Shown: positions 26,469-35,843, counted from the first letter of the stretch. The stretch: DNA of 64,000 nucleotides from Woeseiaceae bacterium (GCA_030065915.1 JASJCQ010000008.1:178096-242095), one strand, 5' to 3'. Made by a program: numbers and translations. The notes: generated from the sequence alone by a model not told the origin.

Positions 26469-27947
26469 ATGATTAAGAAGACAACCCGATTTGCGACTGT
26501 GACCGCGTTTCTGGTGTTCGCGCTATCTGCGTGCGGCGGCGGAGGAGGCGGTGGAGATGAGGGCACCATTGAGCCGCCAGACGATCCGCCGGTGGGTGGA
26601 ATCGGGCGAAACGGCGTTGCAATTGGACCGATTGCCAATTTTGGAAGCATCGTCGTAAACGGCGTCACGTACAACACTGACGCGGCGACATTTACGATCG
26701 ATGATGAGCCGGGCACGCAGGACGACCTGGACGTTGGTGACGTGGTCGTCGTCAGCGGCACGATCAACGATGACGGTATTACGGGCGTAGCTGATAGTGT
26801 CTTTTTCGATGATCTGGTCAAGGGGCCAGTCGATAGCATTGACCTCGCCACCAGCTCGTTAGTGGTACTCGGACAGCCGGTGCTGGTCGGCGCAAGTACT
26901 TCCTTCGACGACGGCTTCAGCCCGGCCGCGCTCGAGGGGGTCAATGTGGGTCAGATTGTCGAAGTCAGCGGCCAGATCGACGCTGACGACAACATCGTCG
27001 CTACCAGAATCGAACCAAAGCCGACGGGCACGATGTTCGAGGTCTACGGAACCGTCACCGGTAACGATGCCACCGCACAGACGTTCAACATCCGCGGCCT
27101 GGAAGTCGATTACTCCGGTGCAATGCTTGAGGACTTTCCGTCGGGTCAGGTCGCCGACGGAGATTTTGTCGAAGTTAAGGGTAGTTCGCTAGGTACATCC
27201 GGTGAGCTCCTCGCAACGGAAGTCGAGCTGAAGTCGTTGATTCCGGTCGCAGGCGAAGGCGACCTCGTGGAGATTGAAGGGTTCATCACGAGATTCGTCT
27301 CGTCGACCGACTTTGACGTCTCCGGTATTCCTGTAACCACAACCGGTGCAACCACTTACGAGGGTGGCAGCGAGGCCGACCTCGGCCTGAACATCAAGGT
27401 AGAAGTAGAAGGCAGCATCGACGCGTCCGGCTTGATCACCGCCAGCAAAATCGACATTCGCCGAGCGAAGGCTGTGCGAGTGACCGCCGATATCGACTCC
27501 GTTGACGCAGCCAATGATTCGCTGGTTGTGCTCGGAATCAGCATTTCTGTTGACGAGCTTACCCGCCTCGAGGACAAGAGCAGCGCAGACATCGACCCGT
27601 TGAATGTCTCTGATCTGAGTGCCGGCGAATACGTCCATGTTCGCGGCGACGAGTTCCCGGCAGACAGCGGAGACATACGCGCGACTATCCTGGAAAGAGA
27701 GGACACCGATACTGAGGCCATTCTGCAAGGCTTCGCTGAGACAATCAGTGCGCCATCATTCTCTATCCTGGGCGTGACTATCGAAACGAATGGGGCGACA
27801 GTGTTCAGGGATGAGAACGACGTTGTTATCTCTTCGACGGAGTTCTTCGACCGCTTGGCGGCGAACGCACTGGTCAAAGCCGAGGGCATCGAATCCGCTG
27901 CAACGACGATATCCGCGACTGAGGTTGAATACGAGCTGGAGCTGTAA
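26469..27947 (+). CDS. DUF5666 repeat lipoprotein
   Basis: A 492-residue lipoprotein (lipobox LSAC followed by a Gly run) with a good AGAGGAG ribosome-binding site. It is built from about six DUF5666 beta-barrel-like repeats of ~65 residues with recurring units such as GQIVEVSGQIDADDNIVATRI, split here as VEVSGQID and NIVATRIEPKP, LVEIEGFITRF and KVEVEGSIDASGLITASKI in part (VEVEGSIDASG). It is Asp- and Ser-rich and acidic. DUF5666 proteins are cell-surface or periplasmic with unknown function. Co-transcription with DUF6502 is likely. Confidence 0.85.
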   Translation: MIKKTTRFATVTAFLVFALSACGGGGGGGDEGTIEPPDDPPVGGIGRNGVAIGPIANFGSIVVNGVTYNTDAATFTIDDEPGTQDDLDVGDVVVVSGTINDDGITGVADSVFFDDLVKGPVDSIDLATSSLVVLGQPVLVGASTSFDDGFSPAALEGVNVGQIVEVSGQIDADDNIVATRIEPKPTGTMFEVYGTVTGNDATAQTFNIRGLEVDYSGAMLEDFPSGQVADGDFVEVKGSSLGTSGELLATEVELKSLIPVAGEGDLVEIEGFITRFVSSTDFDVSGIPVTTTGATTYEGGSEADLGLNIKVEVEGSIDASGLITASKIDIRRAKAVRVTADIDSVDAANDSLVVLGISISVDELTRLEDKSSADIDPLNVSDLSAGEYVHVRGDEFPADSGDIRATILEREDTDTEAILQGFAETISAPSFSILGVTIETNGATVFRDENDVVISSTEFFDRLAANALVKAEGIESAATTISATEVEYELEL

Positions 27948-28522
27948 CGGACAGCTCGCGGGCCGGGGCGCTTAGCGCCCCAGGTCTCGTGGAATTGTAA
28001 CGATCAGGACTCACGCTTGCGGTTGTTTTCCGACGTCTCTTGCCAAAGGTTCCTCGACAGGTCGATGATTGGTGAGAATTGAATTGGATGTCTGGGCAGA
28101 GAAAAAGAGGCTTGGCCTTGTCCCGCTCTGTATCAGCACAGTTGTCAAGACGTGGCCCGTCTTCACTGATCTAAGCCAAGAGGATGGTGGGCCCGCCCAA
28201 TTCTCCCGCCGTGGTCCTTCGACAGTACGGAGATCGGTGAGAATTGATCTTGAGTGGTCCGGCAAACAAGAGTGACTTGGCCTCGTCCTGTTCTCAGTGT
28301 GCTAGTAAACTCGATCGAATCTGGTGTGTGGGTCCGTTACTTTGAATTGTCCGTTTCTGGATACCTAGAATTGTCCCAGTCAAGTTGATCCCAAATTCAA
28401 TAACTCGGGTGCGCAAATATTAAGAACCAGATCGCCTTTGCGCGAGGAAATCCAGTTTCGAGCATGCTGAGATCGTGGACTGGCAAGTCGACTCTGAAGT
28501 TGACGCAAACGACAGACATGCG
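27948..28522. other. Intergenic region with degenerate direct repeat and a tRNA-end-like fragment
   Basis: No gene is credible here; the open frame at 28011-28265 reads through the repeats. The region contains two ~90-bp direct repeats (separate entry) and, at 28184-28197, the 14-mer ATGGTGGGCCCGCC, identical to the sequence at the 3' end of the tRNA-Ile gene at 37554-37567. Confidence 0.5.
28048..28303. repeat. Pair of degenerate ~90-bp direct repeats, offset 165 bp
   Basis: Copy one is ~28048-28138 and copy two ~28213-28303. Shared blocks keep a constant 165-bp offset: GGTGAGAATTGA at 28071 and 28236, CTTGGCC at 28111 and 28276, and CGACAG just before. The copies are visibly diverged. The origin is unknown. 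Confidence 0.6.
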
Positions 28523-30220
28523 TCACAACTCGCCTTCTGTGTCTTCGGGATGTGCTCCCGCGATGCTAGCGTCGATCGAAAGTCTGGCAATGCGGCGGGA
28601 TAGTGTATTCAAGCGCCTGTAAAGCTCGATGATGTCTGTCTCGATCTGAAACGTCTCCAGGCGGTGAGGCTCTTCGGCTACGAGGCGCTTGGCAACGTGC
28701 ATCGACGCGTCCTCGGCAAGCGCAAGTACAACGCTCTTGCTCTCGAGCACCTCCAGCGCGATCTCAGGATCGCCGGACTCGACCGCTCTTAGTGCCAGAC
28801 CGAAAACGCGTTGGACTTCTCCCGCGAGCTCCCGCAGTTTCTCTTGTGTCTTCGGGCCAATGACGAGTGAATTTCTACGTCGCTTTGCCGCTACGGCGAG
28901 CAGCTCTTTGTCGATGACGTCGCCGACATTCTCGAGGTAATTCGCGATTCCCACGTAGTCCTGCAACTGCTTTGGCTGCGGTGCAATCAAGTCTTGCTGC
29001 GACAAACGGCCGAGATAGCGAATGATATCTCCGTAGACGGTGTCAACGTCGTCGTCCGCCTTCGAAAGCGCCGCCGCTTCCTGTTCGGAACCATGTACGG
29101 TTGTATCCAGCGCACGATCAATCATCGACCGGGTCAGTTCACCTAAATGTGTAAGTTCTTTGCGAACCAGATCCAGTGCAAGCGAGGGCTGCTCCAGGAA
29201 ATAATCGTCCAGATACTTCGGGTGAACGCCCGCCGGTGCCGGAGGTATCGGCACGATCCTCTGGATCAGAGTTGCAAGCGGGCCGGTGAACCAGATAAAG
29301 AGAAAAAGGTTGGCGAAGTTGAATATCGTGTGAGCATTGGCAATCTGGCGCGGCGTGTCAGCAGCCGCCAATTCGAGACCTTCAAGCCCCGGTGTGACAG
29401 GTGACAGAGTTCGTACGATGTCAGCAAAAGCGTCAATAAAGAAGACCCAGAGCAGAACACCGGCGACATTGAAAATGAGATGGGCCCAAGCGGCCTGCAA
29501 CGCCTCACGAGGTCTGCCGAATGCGGACGCAAAAGCCGTCACACATGTACCGATATTGGCGCCGAGGATAATACCGATGCCAGTTTCCAGCGATATCAGC
29601 CCTTGGCTTGCAAGCACGATGACAATACCGGTGGTTGCCGACGAGCTCTGGACAATCGCGGTGAACACAGCACCGATCGCGACCGTGATGGCTGGATTGC
29701 TCATGTTCTGCATCAAATCAATGAACGGTGGCCACTCCCGAAACGGGCCGGTCGCGATGCTCATCAGCTCCATGCCAAAAAAAATCAGTCCGAGGCCCAT
29801 CGCCGCGGTTCCCCATTGCCGCACCCGTTCGCGTCGCGCGAACACTTCGGTGAAGAAACCTATAGCGATCAGCAACAAGCCGTACTTGTATACCTGGAAA
29901 GCAATGATCTGTGCGGTGACGGTGGTTCCAACGTTAGCTCCGAGGATTACGCCAACTGACTGCGTAAACTGAAGCAATCCAGCGGAAATAAATCCGACAA
30001 CGAGCACCGTCGTGACGGACGAAGACTGAATGACAGCGGTGACGACGCCACCAGCAAGCGCTGCGGTGAACCGGTTGGTCGTCAGGCGGGCGAGCAGCCG
30101 CTTCATGCCGTCTCCGGCGACGATCTTCAGCGACTCTGTCATCTGCCGCATGCCGTACAGGAACAGCGCCAGACCGCCACCGATTTCAGTAAGGAAGACA
30201 CCCCATTGCAGTTCGGACAT
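28523..30220 (-). CDS. Na/Pi cotransporter family protein with PhoU-like C-terminus
   Basis: A 565-residue protein. I prefer the ATG at 30220 over the GTG at 30229, because the AAGGCGAG site is then better spaced. The membrane domain holds the two inverted QSSS repeats of this family (AVIQSSSVTTVLVVGF and AIVQSSSATTGIVIVL) and GVILGANVGTTVTAQ. The last ~200 residues are helical and PhoU-like (EKLRELAGEVQRVFGLALRAV in part). It should couple Na+ entry to phosphate import, or exchange another anion. It begins the block of ion-handling genes. Confidence 0.88.
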   Translation of the reverse strand: MSELQWGVFLTEIGGGLALFLYGMRQMTESLKIVAGDGMKRLLARLTTNRFTAALAGGVVTAVIQSSSVTTVLVVGFISAGLLQFTQSVGVILGANVGTTVTAQIIAFQVYKYGLLLIAIGFFTEVFARRERVRQWGTAAMGLGLIFFGMELMSIATGPFREWPPFIDLMQNMSNPAITVAIGAVFTAIVQSSSATTGIVIVLASQGLISLETGIGIILGANIGTCVTAFASAFGRPREALQAAWAHLIFNVAGVLLWVFFIDAFADIVRTLSPVTPGLEGLELAAADTPRQIANAHTIFNFANLFLFIWFTGPLATLIQRIVPIPPAPAGVHPKYLDDYFLEQPSLALDLVRKELTHLGELTRSMIDRALDTTVHGSEQEAAALSKADDDVDTVYGDIIRYLGRLSQQDLIAPQPKQLQDYVGIANYLENVGDVIDKELLAVAAKRRRNSLVIGPKTQEKLRELAGEVQRVFGLALRAVESGDPEIALEVLESKSVVLALAEDASMHVAKRLVAEEPHRLETFQIETDIIELYRRLNTLSRRIARLSIDASIAGAHPEDTEGEL

Positions 30221-30334
30221 CGGAAGCACTCGCCTTATTGCTACGGCCTACCGCCGCCAGTCTATCGCATGCGGAGCGCTGCTGGTGTCTTGCAGTCGTC
30301 GGATCATCTGGGGTTTGAGTCTAATCGCCATCAA

Positions 30335-30359
30335 AAGAGGGGCGCCATGTGGCGCCCCT
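30335..30359 (-). terminator. Intrinsic terminator for the minus-strand acidic-protein operon
   Basis: AGGGGCGCC (30338-30346) pairs perfectly with GGCGCCCCT (30351-30359) around ATGT. On the minus strand it is followed by CTTTTG, a short U run, so it ends transcription coming from 31193-30433. Confidence 0.65.
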
Positions 30360-30432
30360 GCAGGTTTCTCCGGCTTCCATTGCGGCCATGCCGGATGCAC
30401 CCCTCCCCCAAGCCAGAGTTGAATTGCCGAGA

Positions 30433-30684
30433 CTAGAAGTTCTGACTGTTTGTGTCTCTATAAAATTCAGCGCTAACGTCATCCAGGTACGAATCCCAGT
30501 CGTCACCGTCATCCCAGTCCCAGTCGTTGTCATGGTAACGACGCTTGGCGTAGTTTCGATGACGGTTACGGTGACGTTCCTCGCGCCGCGCATCGTTGAC
30601 CAGCCTGTGCATGGTCTGTGATCTCTCGTATACCAATCCTTCGATATCATCGAAGTCATCGGAGTTTCCATCGTAAGGACGCAT
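30433..30684 (-). CDS. Small highly charged protein, unknown function
   Basis: An 83-residue protein with an excellent AAAGGAGGAGG site before the ATG at 30684. The sequence MRPYDGNSDDFDDIEGLV is followed by an Arg/His-rich middle (RREERHRNRHRNYAKRRYH) and an Asp/Trp-rich stretch (DNDWDWDDGDDWDSYL). No family is recognised. Alternating acidic and basic blocks suggest an unstructured binding protein. It lies 14 bp after the luciferase-domain gene on the same strand and is followed by the terminator at 30335. Confidence 0.55.
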   Translation of the reverse strand: MRPYDGNSDDFDDIEGLVYERSQTMHRLVNDARREERHRNRHRNYAKRRYHDNDWDWDDGDDWDSYLDDVSAEFYRDTNSQNF

Positions 30685-30698
30685 TTCTTCCTCCTCCT

Positions 30699-31193
30699 TT
30701 ATTGAAGGCTTGTGCGTGAAAACCTGGGCCAATCCCAGGTCGAAATCACCAGGGACTCCGATTCCGGAGTCAATGGGCCAGACAATCTGTCATACGCTCG
30801 TCGGATGATGGTCCAGACGATCTCCAGTTCTTTATGGTCACGAGGAAGAAAGATGCAGACCTGGTCTTCGACCAGGTTGCCCCATCCGTTCACCAGAGTA
30901 TGATGCCGCTCCCACCGATTAAGGCCGCTAATCGTGACGCCGCTGCAATCGAGGCTGCAAAACAATCGAGGAGCTTCTCGTTTCAGCACGCGATCAGTAG
31001 CTTCTCGCCGGAGATAGATTTCGACTCGGCGAGGTACGGTTTCGTCATTGCCCTCGACTGCCTCGATACCTGGAAGATCGGCTATTCGATCAATGAGCGC
31101 CATTCGTATCGAAAAGTCGTTTGGAGTCTTGCGCTTGTTGCGAATTCGAGAAGGGAGCGTGAAGCGTGCGGTCTCTCTTGTGGTTCTTGCCAT
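30699..31193 (-). CDS. Luciferase-domain-like (DUF5519) protein
   Basis: A 164-residue protein. The region VPRRVEIYLRREATDRVL, APRLFCSLDCSGVTISGL, HHTLVNGWGN and LPRDHKELEIVWTIIRRAYD fits the DUF5519 'luciferase domain' family, named from a eukaryotic luciferase fusion; no light emission should be inferred. Function unknown. It is divergent from a MarR regulator gene (90 bp A/T-rich gap), which may control it, and co-directional with the small charged protein. Confidence 0.6.
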   Translation of the reverse strand: MARTTRETARFTLPSRIRNKRKTPNDFSIRMALIDRIADLPGIEAVEGNDETVPRRVEIYLRREATDRVLKREAPRLFCSLDCSGVTISGLNRWERHHTLVNGWGNLVEDQVCIFLPRDHKELEIVWTIIRRAYDRLSGPLTPESESLVISTWDWPRFSRTSLQ

Positions 31194-31247
31194 GGTTTCC
31201 TACCAATGCATAAGGGGTATGCTTCGCCGAAGTATCTTCCAATTTAC

Positions 31248-31274
31248 TTCGATGTCAAGTATTTTTATATCGAA
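31248..31274. promoter_or_regulatory. Possible MarR operator between divergent genes
   Basis: TTCGAT (31248-31253) and ATCGAA (31269-31274) are inverted with a 15-bp A/T-rich spacer, in the gap between the luciferase-domain gene and the MarR gene. MarR proteins usually bind such palindromes next to their own start. Confidence 0.25.
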
Positions 31275-31294
31275 ATAAAAAGTTGAGCATTTGC

Positions 31295-31801
31295 ATGAAA
31301 ACAGACGCTGTAGATGACATTCTCGAGCAGTGGTCGGATGAGCGCCCGGAGCTCGAAACGCAGAGCCTCGGCGTCGTGATCCGGATCATGTCGCTGAGCC
31401 GGGCATTCTTGCGCGAGGCTGATGAGGCCTTGGCGCCAATGGAACTGGAGCTCTTCGAATACGACGCTTTATCGGCGTTGCGCCGCCAGGGTCGTCCATT
31501 CGCGCTGCCGGCTACTTCGCTCGCGCGAGAAACTGGCCTCAGCAGCGGCGCGATGACGAACCGGATCGATAAGCTGGAAGAACGCGCCCTTGTGAGGAGA
31601 AAGCCCGACAAGTCCGACCGGCGTGCGGTGATCGTTTCTTTGACCTCTGAGGGTAAGCGGATGATAGATGCCGCGATCCAGCTTCGCCTCGATGCGGCGG
31701 ACGAGAGTCTGCAAGGATTGAGTGATCGCGAACGCAGCGACCTCGCTTCGCTTCTTCGAAAAGTTCGTTTGACCGGTTTCGATCAGTCCGAATATTCATG
31801 A
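31295..31801 (+). CDS. MarR family transcriptional regulator
   Basis: A 168-residue protein from ATG 31295 (a TTG at 31283 is an alternative). It has the winged-helix MarR layout: LEYDALSALRRQG-type helix (visible as LFEYDALSALRRQ), recognition helix region SLARETGLSSGAMTNRIDKLEERALVRRKP, in which SGAMTNRID is the recognition helix, and the wing SDRRAVIVSLTSEGKRM. It probably senses a small ligand and represses neighbouring genes; its divergent partner is the luciferase-domain gene, and nhaD follows 167 bp downstream. Confidence 0.88.
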   Translation: MKTDAVDDILEQWSDERPELETQSLGVVIRIMSLSRAFLREADEALAPMELELFEYDALSALRRQGRPFALPATSLARETGLSSGAMTNRIDKLEERALVRRKPDKSDRRAVIVSLTSEGKRMIDAAIQLRLDAADESLQGLSDRERSDLASLLRKVRLTGFDQSEYS

Positions 31802-31968
31802 CCAAGAATTCACGCAGGCTCATTCTCCTCAGTAGAGTGTTGTCAGCATCAGTCAGCTATTTGTGTGTTCAGGATTCCGAAGAACTCATCAGCCAACCAA
31901 ACAGACGTGGTGTTCTCTAATGCAGACGTTGCGTCCAGCGGGCAAGGAAATTAGTTGAGGGCATCGAC

Positions 31969-33315
31969 TTGATTAATCTCACTCAACATTGGGCGGGCCT
32001 GGTATCTATTGTAGTCTTCTGTGCCGCCTATAGTCTGGTCGTCGCAGAAGAATTTACGCACCTGCGTAAATCCAAGCCGGTTATGCTTGCGGCCGGAATA
32101 ATTTGGGCTCTAATCGCAGTCCAGTATGCGCACACAGTGCACCAAGAAGTTCTCGAGGAAGCTGTCGAACGATATCTCACCGAGTTTGCACAGCTTTTCC
32201 TGTTCTTATTGGCAGCGATTACGTATGTCAATGCAATGAGCGAAAGACAGGTCTCTATGGCGCTTCGAAGCTGGCTGGTCCGTCGTTCATTCACGTACCG
32301 CCATATGTTCTGGATAACTGGCCTCCTGAGTTTCGTCCTTTCGCCTGTCATCGACAATCTGACGACAGCACTAGTTATGTGCGCCGTAGTACTGGCTGTT
32401 GGCCAAGGCAACAATAAATTCATCGGAATAGCTTGTACGAATGTGGTTATAGCAGCTAACGCAGGCGGAGCATTCAGTCCTTTTGGAGACATAACCACGT
32501 TGATGGTGTGGCAGCGAGGTGTGCTTGAGTTCCAGACTTTCTTCGCACTTGTTGTCCCCGCCGCAGTCAACTACCTGGTGCCGGCAGTATTCCTGTCGTT
32601 AGCGACCAGTCGTGAGCCAACCCCGTCCGGCGACCACCAGGTTGGAATGCGCCGTGGCGCAAAGCGAATTATGGTCCTATTCAGCTGTACAATTCTGACT
32701 GCGGTAGCATTTCACAATTTCCTGCATCTCCCACCTTTTCTCGGCATGATGACGGGATTGGCGTACCTTAAGTTCTTCGGATACTACCTTCGAAAAACGC
32801 ACGTGCCGACGCCGCAAGATCGAAAAGACTACGGTCAGGTGGGTGATGTCGCCCCGTTTGACAGCTTTAATGAAGTTGCGCGAATTGAATGGGACACAAT
32901 GTTGTTTTTCTTTGGCGTCATCATGTGCGTGGGCGGACTCGGCTTTATTGGATACCTCGGTCTCCTTTCAGGCTACTTCTATACCGACCTCGGCCCAACA
33001 ACAGCAAATATCTTGGTAGGACTGCTCTCGGCGCTGGTCGACAACATTCCCGTGATGGTTGCTGTGCTGGAAATGAGCCCCGTGATGGACACCGGTCAAT
33101 GGCTTTTGGTTACCTTGACGGCGGGCGTAGGCGGTAGCCTCTTGTCTGTAGGGTCTGCCGCAGGGATCGCGCTGATGGGGCAGGCTCGAGGAGCATACAC
33201 CTTCTTCGTGCACCTGCGTTGGACGCCAGTCATTGCCTTGGGATACGCGTTAGGAATTTACGTACACTTCCTCGTGAACGATCGATTCATGGGACGCATG
33301 CCTGGGTTAGAGTAG
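31969..33315 (+). CDS. nhaD: Na+/H+ antiporter NhaD
   Basis: A 448-residue protein with ~11 membrane segments. The N-terminal phrase AEEFTHLRKSKPVMLAAGIIWAL in part (EEFTHLRKSKPV) and NNKFIGIACTNVVIAANAGGAFSPFGDITTLM, in part AGGAFSPFGDITTLMVW, are strong NhaD signatures, with VDNIPVMVAVLEMSP near the C-terminus. NhaD exports Na+ (or Li+) in exchange for H+, important at alkaline pH and in salt. The start is TTG at 31969 behind GAGGG. G+C looks lower than in the flanking housekeeping genes. Confidence 0.93.
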   Translation: MINLTQHWAGLVSIVVFCAAYSLVVAEEFTHLRKSKPVMLAAGIIWALIAVQYAHTVHQEVLEEAVERYLTEFAQLFLFLLAAITYVNAMSERQVSMALRSWLVRRSFTYRHMFWITGLLSFVLSPVIDNLTTALVMCAVVLAVGQGNNKFIGIACTNVVIAANAGGAFSPFGDITTLMVWQRGVLEFQTFFALVVPAAVNYLVPAVFLSLATSREPTPSGDHQVGMRRGAKRIMVLFSCTILTAVAFHNFLHLPPFLGMMTGLAYLKFFGYYLRKTHVPTPQDRKDYGQVGDVAPFDSFNEVARIEWDTMLFFFGVIMCVGGLGFIGYLGLLSGYFYTDLGPTTANILVGLLSALVDNIPVMVAVLEMSPVMDTGQWLLVTLTAGVGGSLLSVGSAAGIALMGQARGAYTFFVHLRWTPVIALGYALGIYVHFLVNDRFMGRMPGLE

Positions 33316-33377
33316 CGTGGCGTTGAAGCGAGTTACTGCACTCCGTATCTTTGCCCGACGGTTCCGAGAAGACACAA

Positions 33378-33836
33378 ATGGACAATAACAAAGACCTAAT
33401 TACGCTCGGCTGGCGCGAGTGGGTGAGGCTGCCTGACCTCGGAATCAAAAACATAAAGGCGAAAGTAGACACCGGGGCTCGAACTTCGGCGATTCACGCA
33501 TTCGAACTCGAGACATTTTCGGAGGCTGGCCGCGAGAAAGTCGCATTCCGAATTCACCCACTGCAGCATGACGAAGAAACTATCGTGACCTGCGTGACCG
33601 ATATCCTCGATAAGCGAGTGGTCACCGACTCCGGCGGTCACAAGGAAGAGCGAATCGTCATAGCGACGACGCTGGACATCGGCTCGTACACCTGGCCGAT
33701 AGAGGCAACCCTGACGTCGCGTGACACCATGCTGTTTCGCATGTTGCTGGGTCGAACCGCCATCAAAAGCCGTGCACAGGTCGATCCGGCACGATCCTAC
33801 CTGGTCGGGAAAAAGAAAAAGGCCAACAAGGCATAG
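33378..33836 (+). CDS. RimB-like retropepsin-fold protease (PF05618, 'ATP-dependent zinc protease')
   Basis: A 152-residue protein from ATG 33378 (MDNNKDLITLGWREW). The KAKVDTGARTSAIHA motif carries the aspartate of the retropepsin-like active site, and MLLGRTAIKSRAQVDPARSY is the family's C-terminal signature. In Pseudomonas a member of this family, RimB, trims glutamates added by RimK to ribosomal protein S6. It lies 6 bp before an aspartoacylase-like gene and upstream of rimK, one operon. Confidence 0.82.
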   Translation: MDNNKDLITLGWREWVRLPDLGIKNIKAKVDTGARTSAIHAFELETFSEAGREKVAFRIHPLQHDEETIVTCVTDILDKRVVTDSGGHKEERIVIATTLDIGSYTWPIEATLTSRDTMLFRMLLGRTAIKSRAQVDPARSYLVGKKKKANKA

Positions 33837-33842
33837 AAAACT

Positions 33843-34868
33843 GTGACTTCAAACATTCCTATGAAAATCGGCGAATATACGATCGGCCCGGGTGAGCGCA
33901 TAAGCCTCAATCTGCCCGTTGCGGACCTGTACACGGCGACTTCACTCAGCATGCCTGTCAAGGTGATCTCAGGCCGAAAGCCCGGCCCTGTGCTTTTTCT
34001 GTCTGCGGCAATTCACGGTGACGAACTCAATGGCGTCGAGATTATCCGCCGATTGCTCAAGAGGAAAATCCTCCGATCAGTTCGCGGAACACTGGTGGCT
34101 GTTCCGATCGTGAATGTGCATGGGTTCCTCGACCAATCACGCTATCTACCTGATCGACGCGACCTGAATCGATCCTTTCCAGGAACGCCAAAAGGATCGA
34201 TTGCAGCCCGCCTCGCGAATCTCTTTACGGAAGAGATCGTCGCCAAAGCAGATTATGGCATTGACCTGCACACTGGCGCGATCAACAGGACGAACTTGCC
34301 GCAGATTCGGGCCAATCTGGACGATCCCAAGACCATGGAGATCGCCAAAGCATTTGGCGCCCCGGTCATCGTCAATTCGAATATACGTGATGGATCTCTA
34401 CGAGAATATGCGGCGGAGCGGCATATGCCGGTTCTCATTTACGAAGCCGGTGAGGCTTTGCGCTTCGATGAGGTTGCGATTCGCGGCGGCATTCGGGGCA
34501 TCCTGAACGTGATGCGTCATATCGGCATGCTGCCGGCTCGAAGTCAGGCCAGAGTTATTGCGCCGGTGGTTGCCAAATCGACGACGTGGGTCAGGGCCCC
34601 TGGGAGCGGCATTGTTGGCGACAAAGTGAAGCTTGGCAGCAGCGTAGTCAAAGGACAGGCTATTGCGGTTATCAGCGATCCACTTGGCGATGACGAACAG
34701 ACAGTGTCGTCACCCGTCGACGGCATCGTTATCGGGCGCAGCAACTTACCCCTGGCGCATGAAGGCGATGCGCTGTTCAATCTGGCGTCGTTCTCAAACG
34801 TCGCGCAGGCGGAGGATCGCGTCGAGACTTTTGCGGAAGCACACGATGTCGATTCCACAACGGTGTAG
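33843..34868 (+). CDS. Succinylglutamate desuccinylase/aspartoacylase family protein
   Basis: A 341-residue zinc carboxypeptidase-fold protein. Zinc ligands are visible in SAAIHGDELNG (His and Glu) and IDLHTGAINR (His). RRDLNRSFPGTP binds the substrate carboxylate, and YEAGEAL has the catalytic Glu. The C-terminal part carries a biotinyl-like barrel (APGSGIVGDKVKLGSSVVKGQ in part). It should remove an acyl group from an N-acyl amino acid or peptide; the substrate is unknown. The GTG at 33843 may be replaced by ATG at 33861. Its place between RimB-like and RimK genes is conserved in many bacteria. Confidence 0.87.
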   Translation: MTSNIPMKIGEYTIGPGERISLNLPVADLYTATSLSMPVKVISGRKPGPVLFLSAAIHGDELNGVEIIRRLLKRKILRSVRGTLVAVPIVNVHGFLDQSRYLPDRRDLNRSFPGTPKGSIAARLANLFTEEIVAKADYGIDLHTGAINRTNLPQIRANLDDPKTMEIAKAFGAPVIVNSNIRDGSLREYAAERHMPVLIYEAGEALRFDEVAIRGGIRGILNVMRHIGMLPARSQARVIAPVVAKSTTWVRAPGSGIVGDKVKLGSSVVKGQAIAVISDPLGDDEQTVSSPVDGIVIGRSNLPLAHEGDALFNLASFSNVAQAEDRVETFAEAHDVDSTTV

Positions 34869-34911
34869 ATGTGGCATCCATTAACAGAACTAACTTATCG
34901 AGAACGAGTAA

Positions 34912-35817
34912 ATGAAAATCGGGATTCTCTCAACCAACAGAAACCTCTATTCGACCAAACGAATTATAGAGGCCGGTAAGGAGCGCGGGCACGAAATGCT
35001 GGTCGTCAACCACAAGCGCTGCTACATGAATATTACGAGCCACAAACCCAGCGTTCATCTCAATGGTGAGGCGATAACAGGGCTCGACGCAGTGATTCCG
35101 CGAATCGGCGCGTCGGTTTCGTTTTACGGTACTGCCGTAGTGCGCCAATTCGAGATGATGGGAGTCTACTCGGTGAACGAATCCGTCGCGATCAGCCGTT
35201 CAAGAGACAAGCTGCGTGCATCACAACTACTCGCGCGGAGGGGCATTGGCCTGCCCGTCACGGGGTTCGCCAACTCACCGGACGATACTGACGACCTGAT
35301 CAAGATTGCCGGCGGCGCCCCGGTCGTTATCAAGTTGCTCGAGGGCACTCAGGGTGTCGGTGTGGTTCTCGCCGAGACCAAGAAAGCGGCCGAAAGCGTT
35401 ATTGAGGCATTCCGTGGCCTCAAGGCAAACTTTATGGTGCAGGAGTTCATTGCAGAAGCGGGGGGCGCAGACATCCGGTGCTTTGTTGTCGGGGGCAAAG
35501 TCGTCGCCGCTATGAAAAGGCAGGGCAAAGAGGGTGAGTTCCGTTCGAACCTGCACCGCGGAGGATCGGCGACGTTGATAAAGCTGACTCCCGAGGAGCG
35601 CTCGACCGCCGTGCGATCTGCGCGTGTTATGGGCCTCAACGTTGCCGGAGTTGACCTGCTGCGTTCAAATCATGGGCCGGTGGTGATGGAAGTGAACTCG
35701 AGTCCGGGGCTGGAGGGTATTGAGCAAGCGACCGGCAAGGACGTTGCCGGGATGATTATCGAGTTCATAGAGAAAAACGCCAAAGCGGGAAGAACCCGAA
35801 CCCGCGGCAAGGGGTAG
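34912..35817 (+). CDS. rimK: RimK family alpha-L-glutamate ligase
   Basis: A 301-residue ATP-grasp ligase. Motifs: [63 protein letters not shown] in part, and [19 protein letters not shown] (Mg2+/ATP site). RimK adds glutamates to the C-terminus of ribosomal protein S6; related enzymes make N-acetylaspartylglutamate-type peptides. ATG 34912 follows a short 43-bp gap. It is the last gene of the trio and convergent with mgtE. Confidence 0.92.
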   Translation: MKIGILSTNRNLYSTKRIIEAGKERGHEMLVVNHKRCYMNITSHKPSVHLNGEAITGLDAVIPRIGASVSFYGTAVVRQFEMMGVYSVNESVAISRSRDKLRASQLLARRGIGLPVTGFANSPDDTDDLIKIAGGAPVVIKLLEGTQGVGVVLAETKKAAESVIEAFRGLKANFMVQEFIAEAGGADIRCFVVGGKVVAAMKRQGKEGEFRSNLHRGGSATLIKLTPEERSTAVRSARVMGLNVAGVDLLRSNHGPVVMEVNSSPGLEGIEQATGKDVAGMIIEFIEKNAKAGRTRTRGKG

Positions 35818-35843
35818 CCGGGCCGACTGTCTGACAGCCTGAC

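Noticed and set aside
30699..31193. Light-emitting luciferase
   Set aside because: The family name comes from a domain in a eukaryotic fusion. No luciferin-related genes are near.
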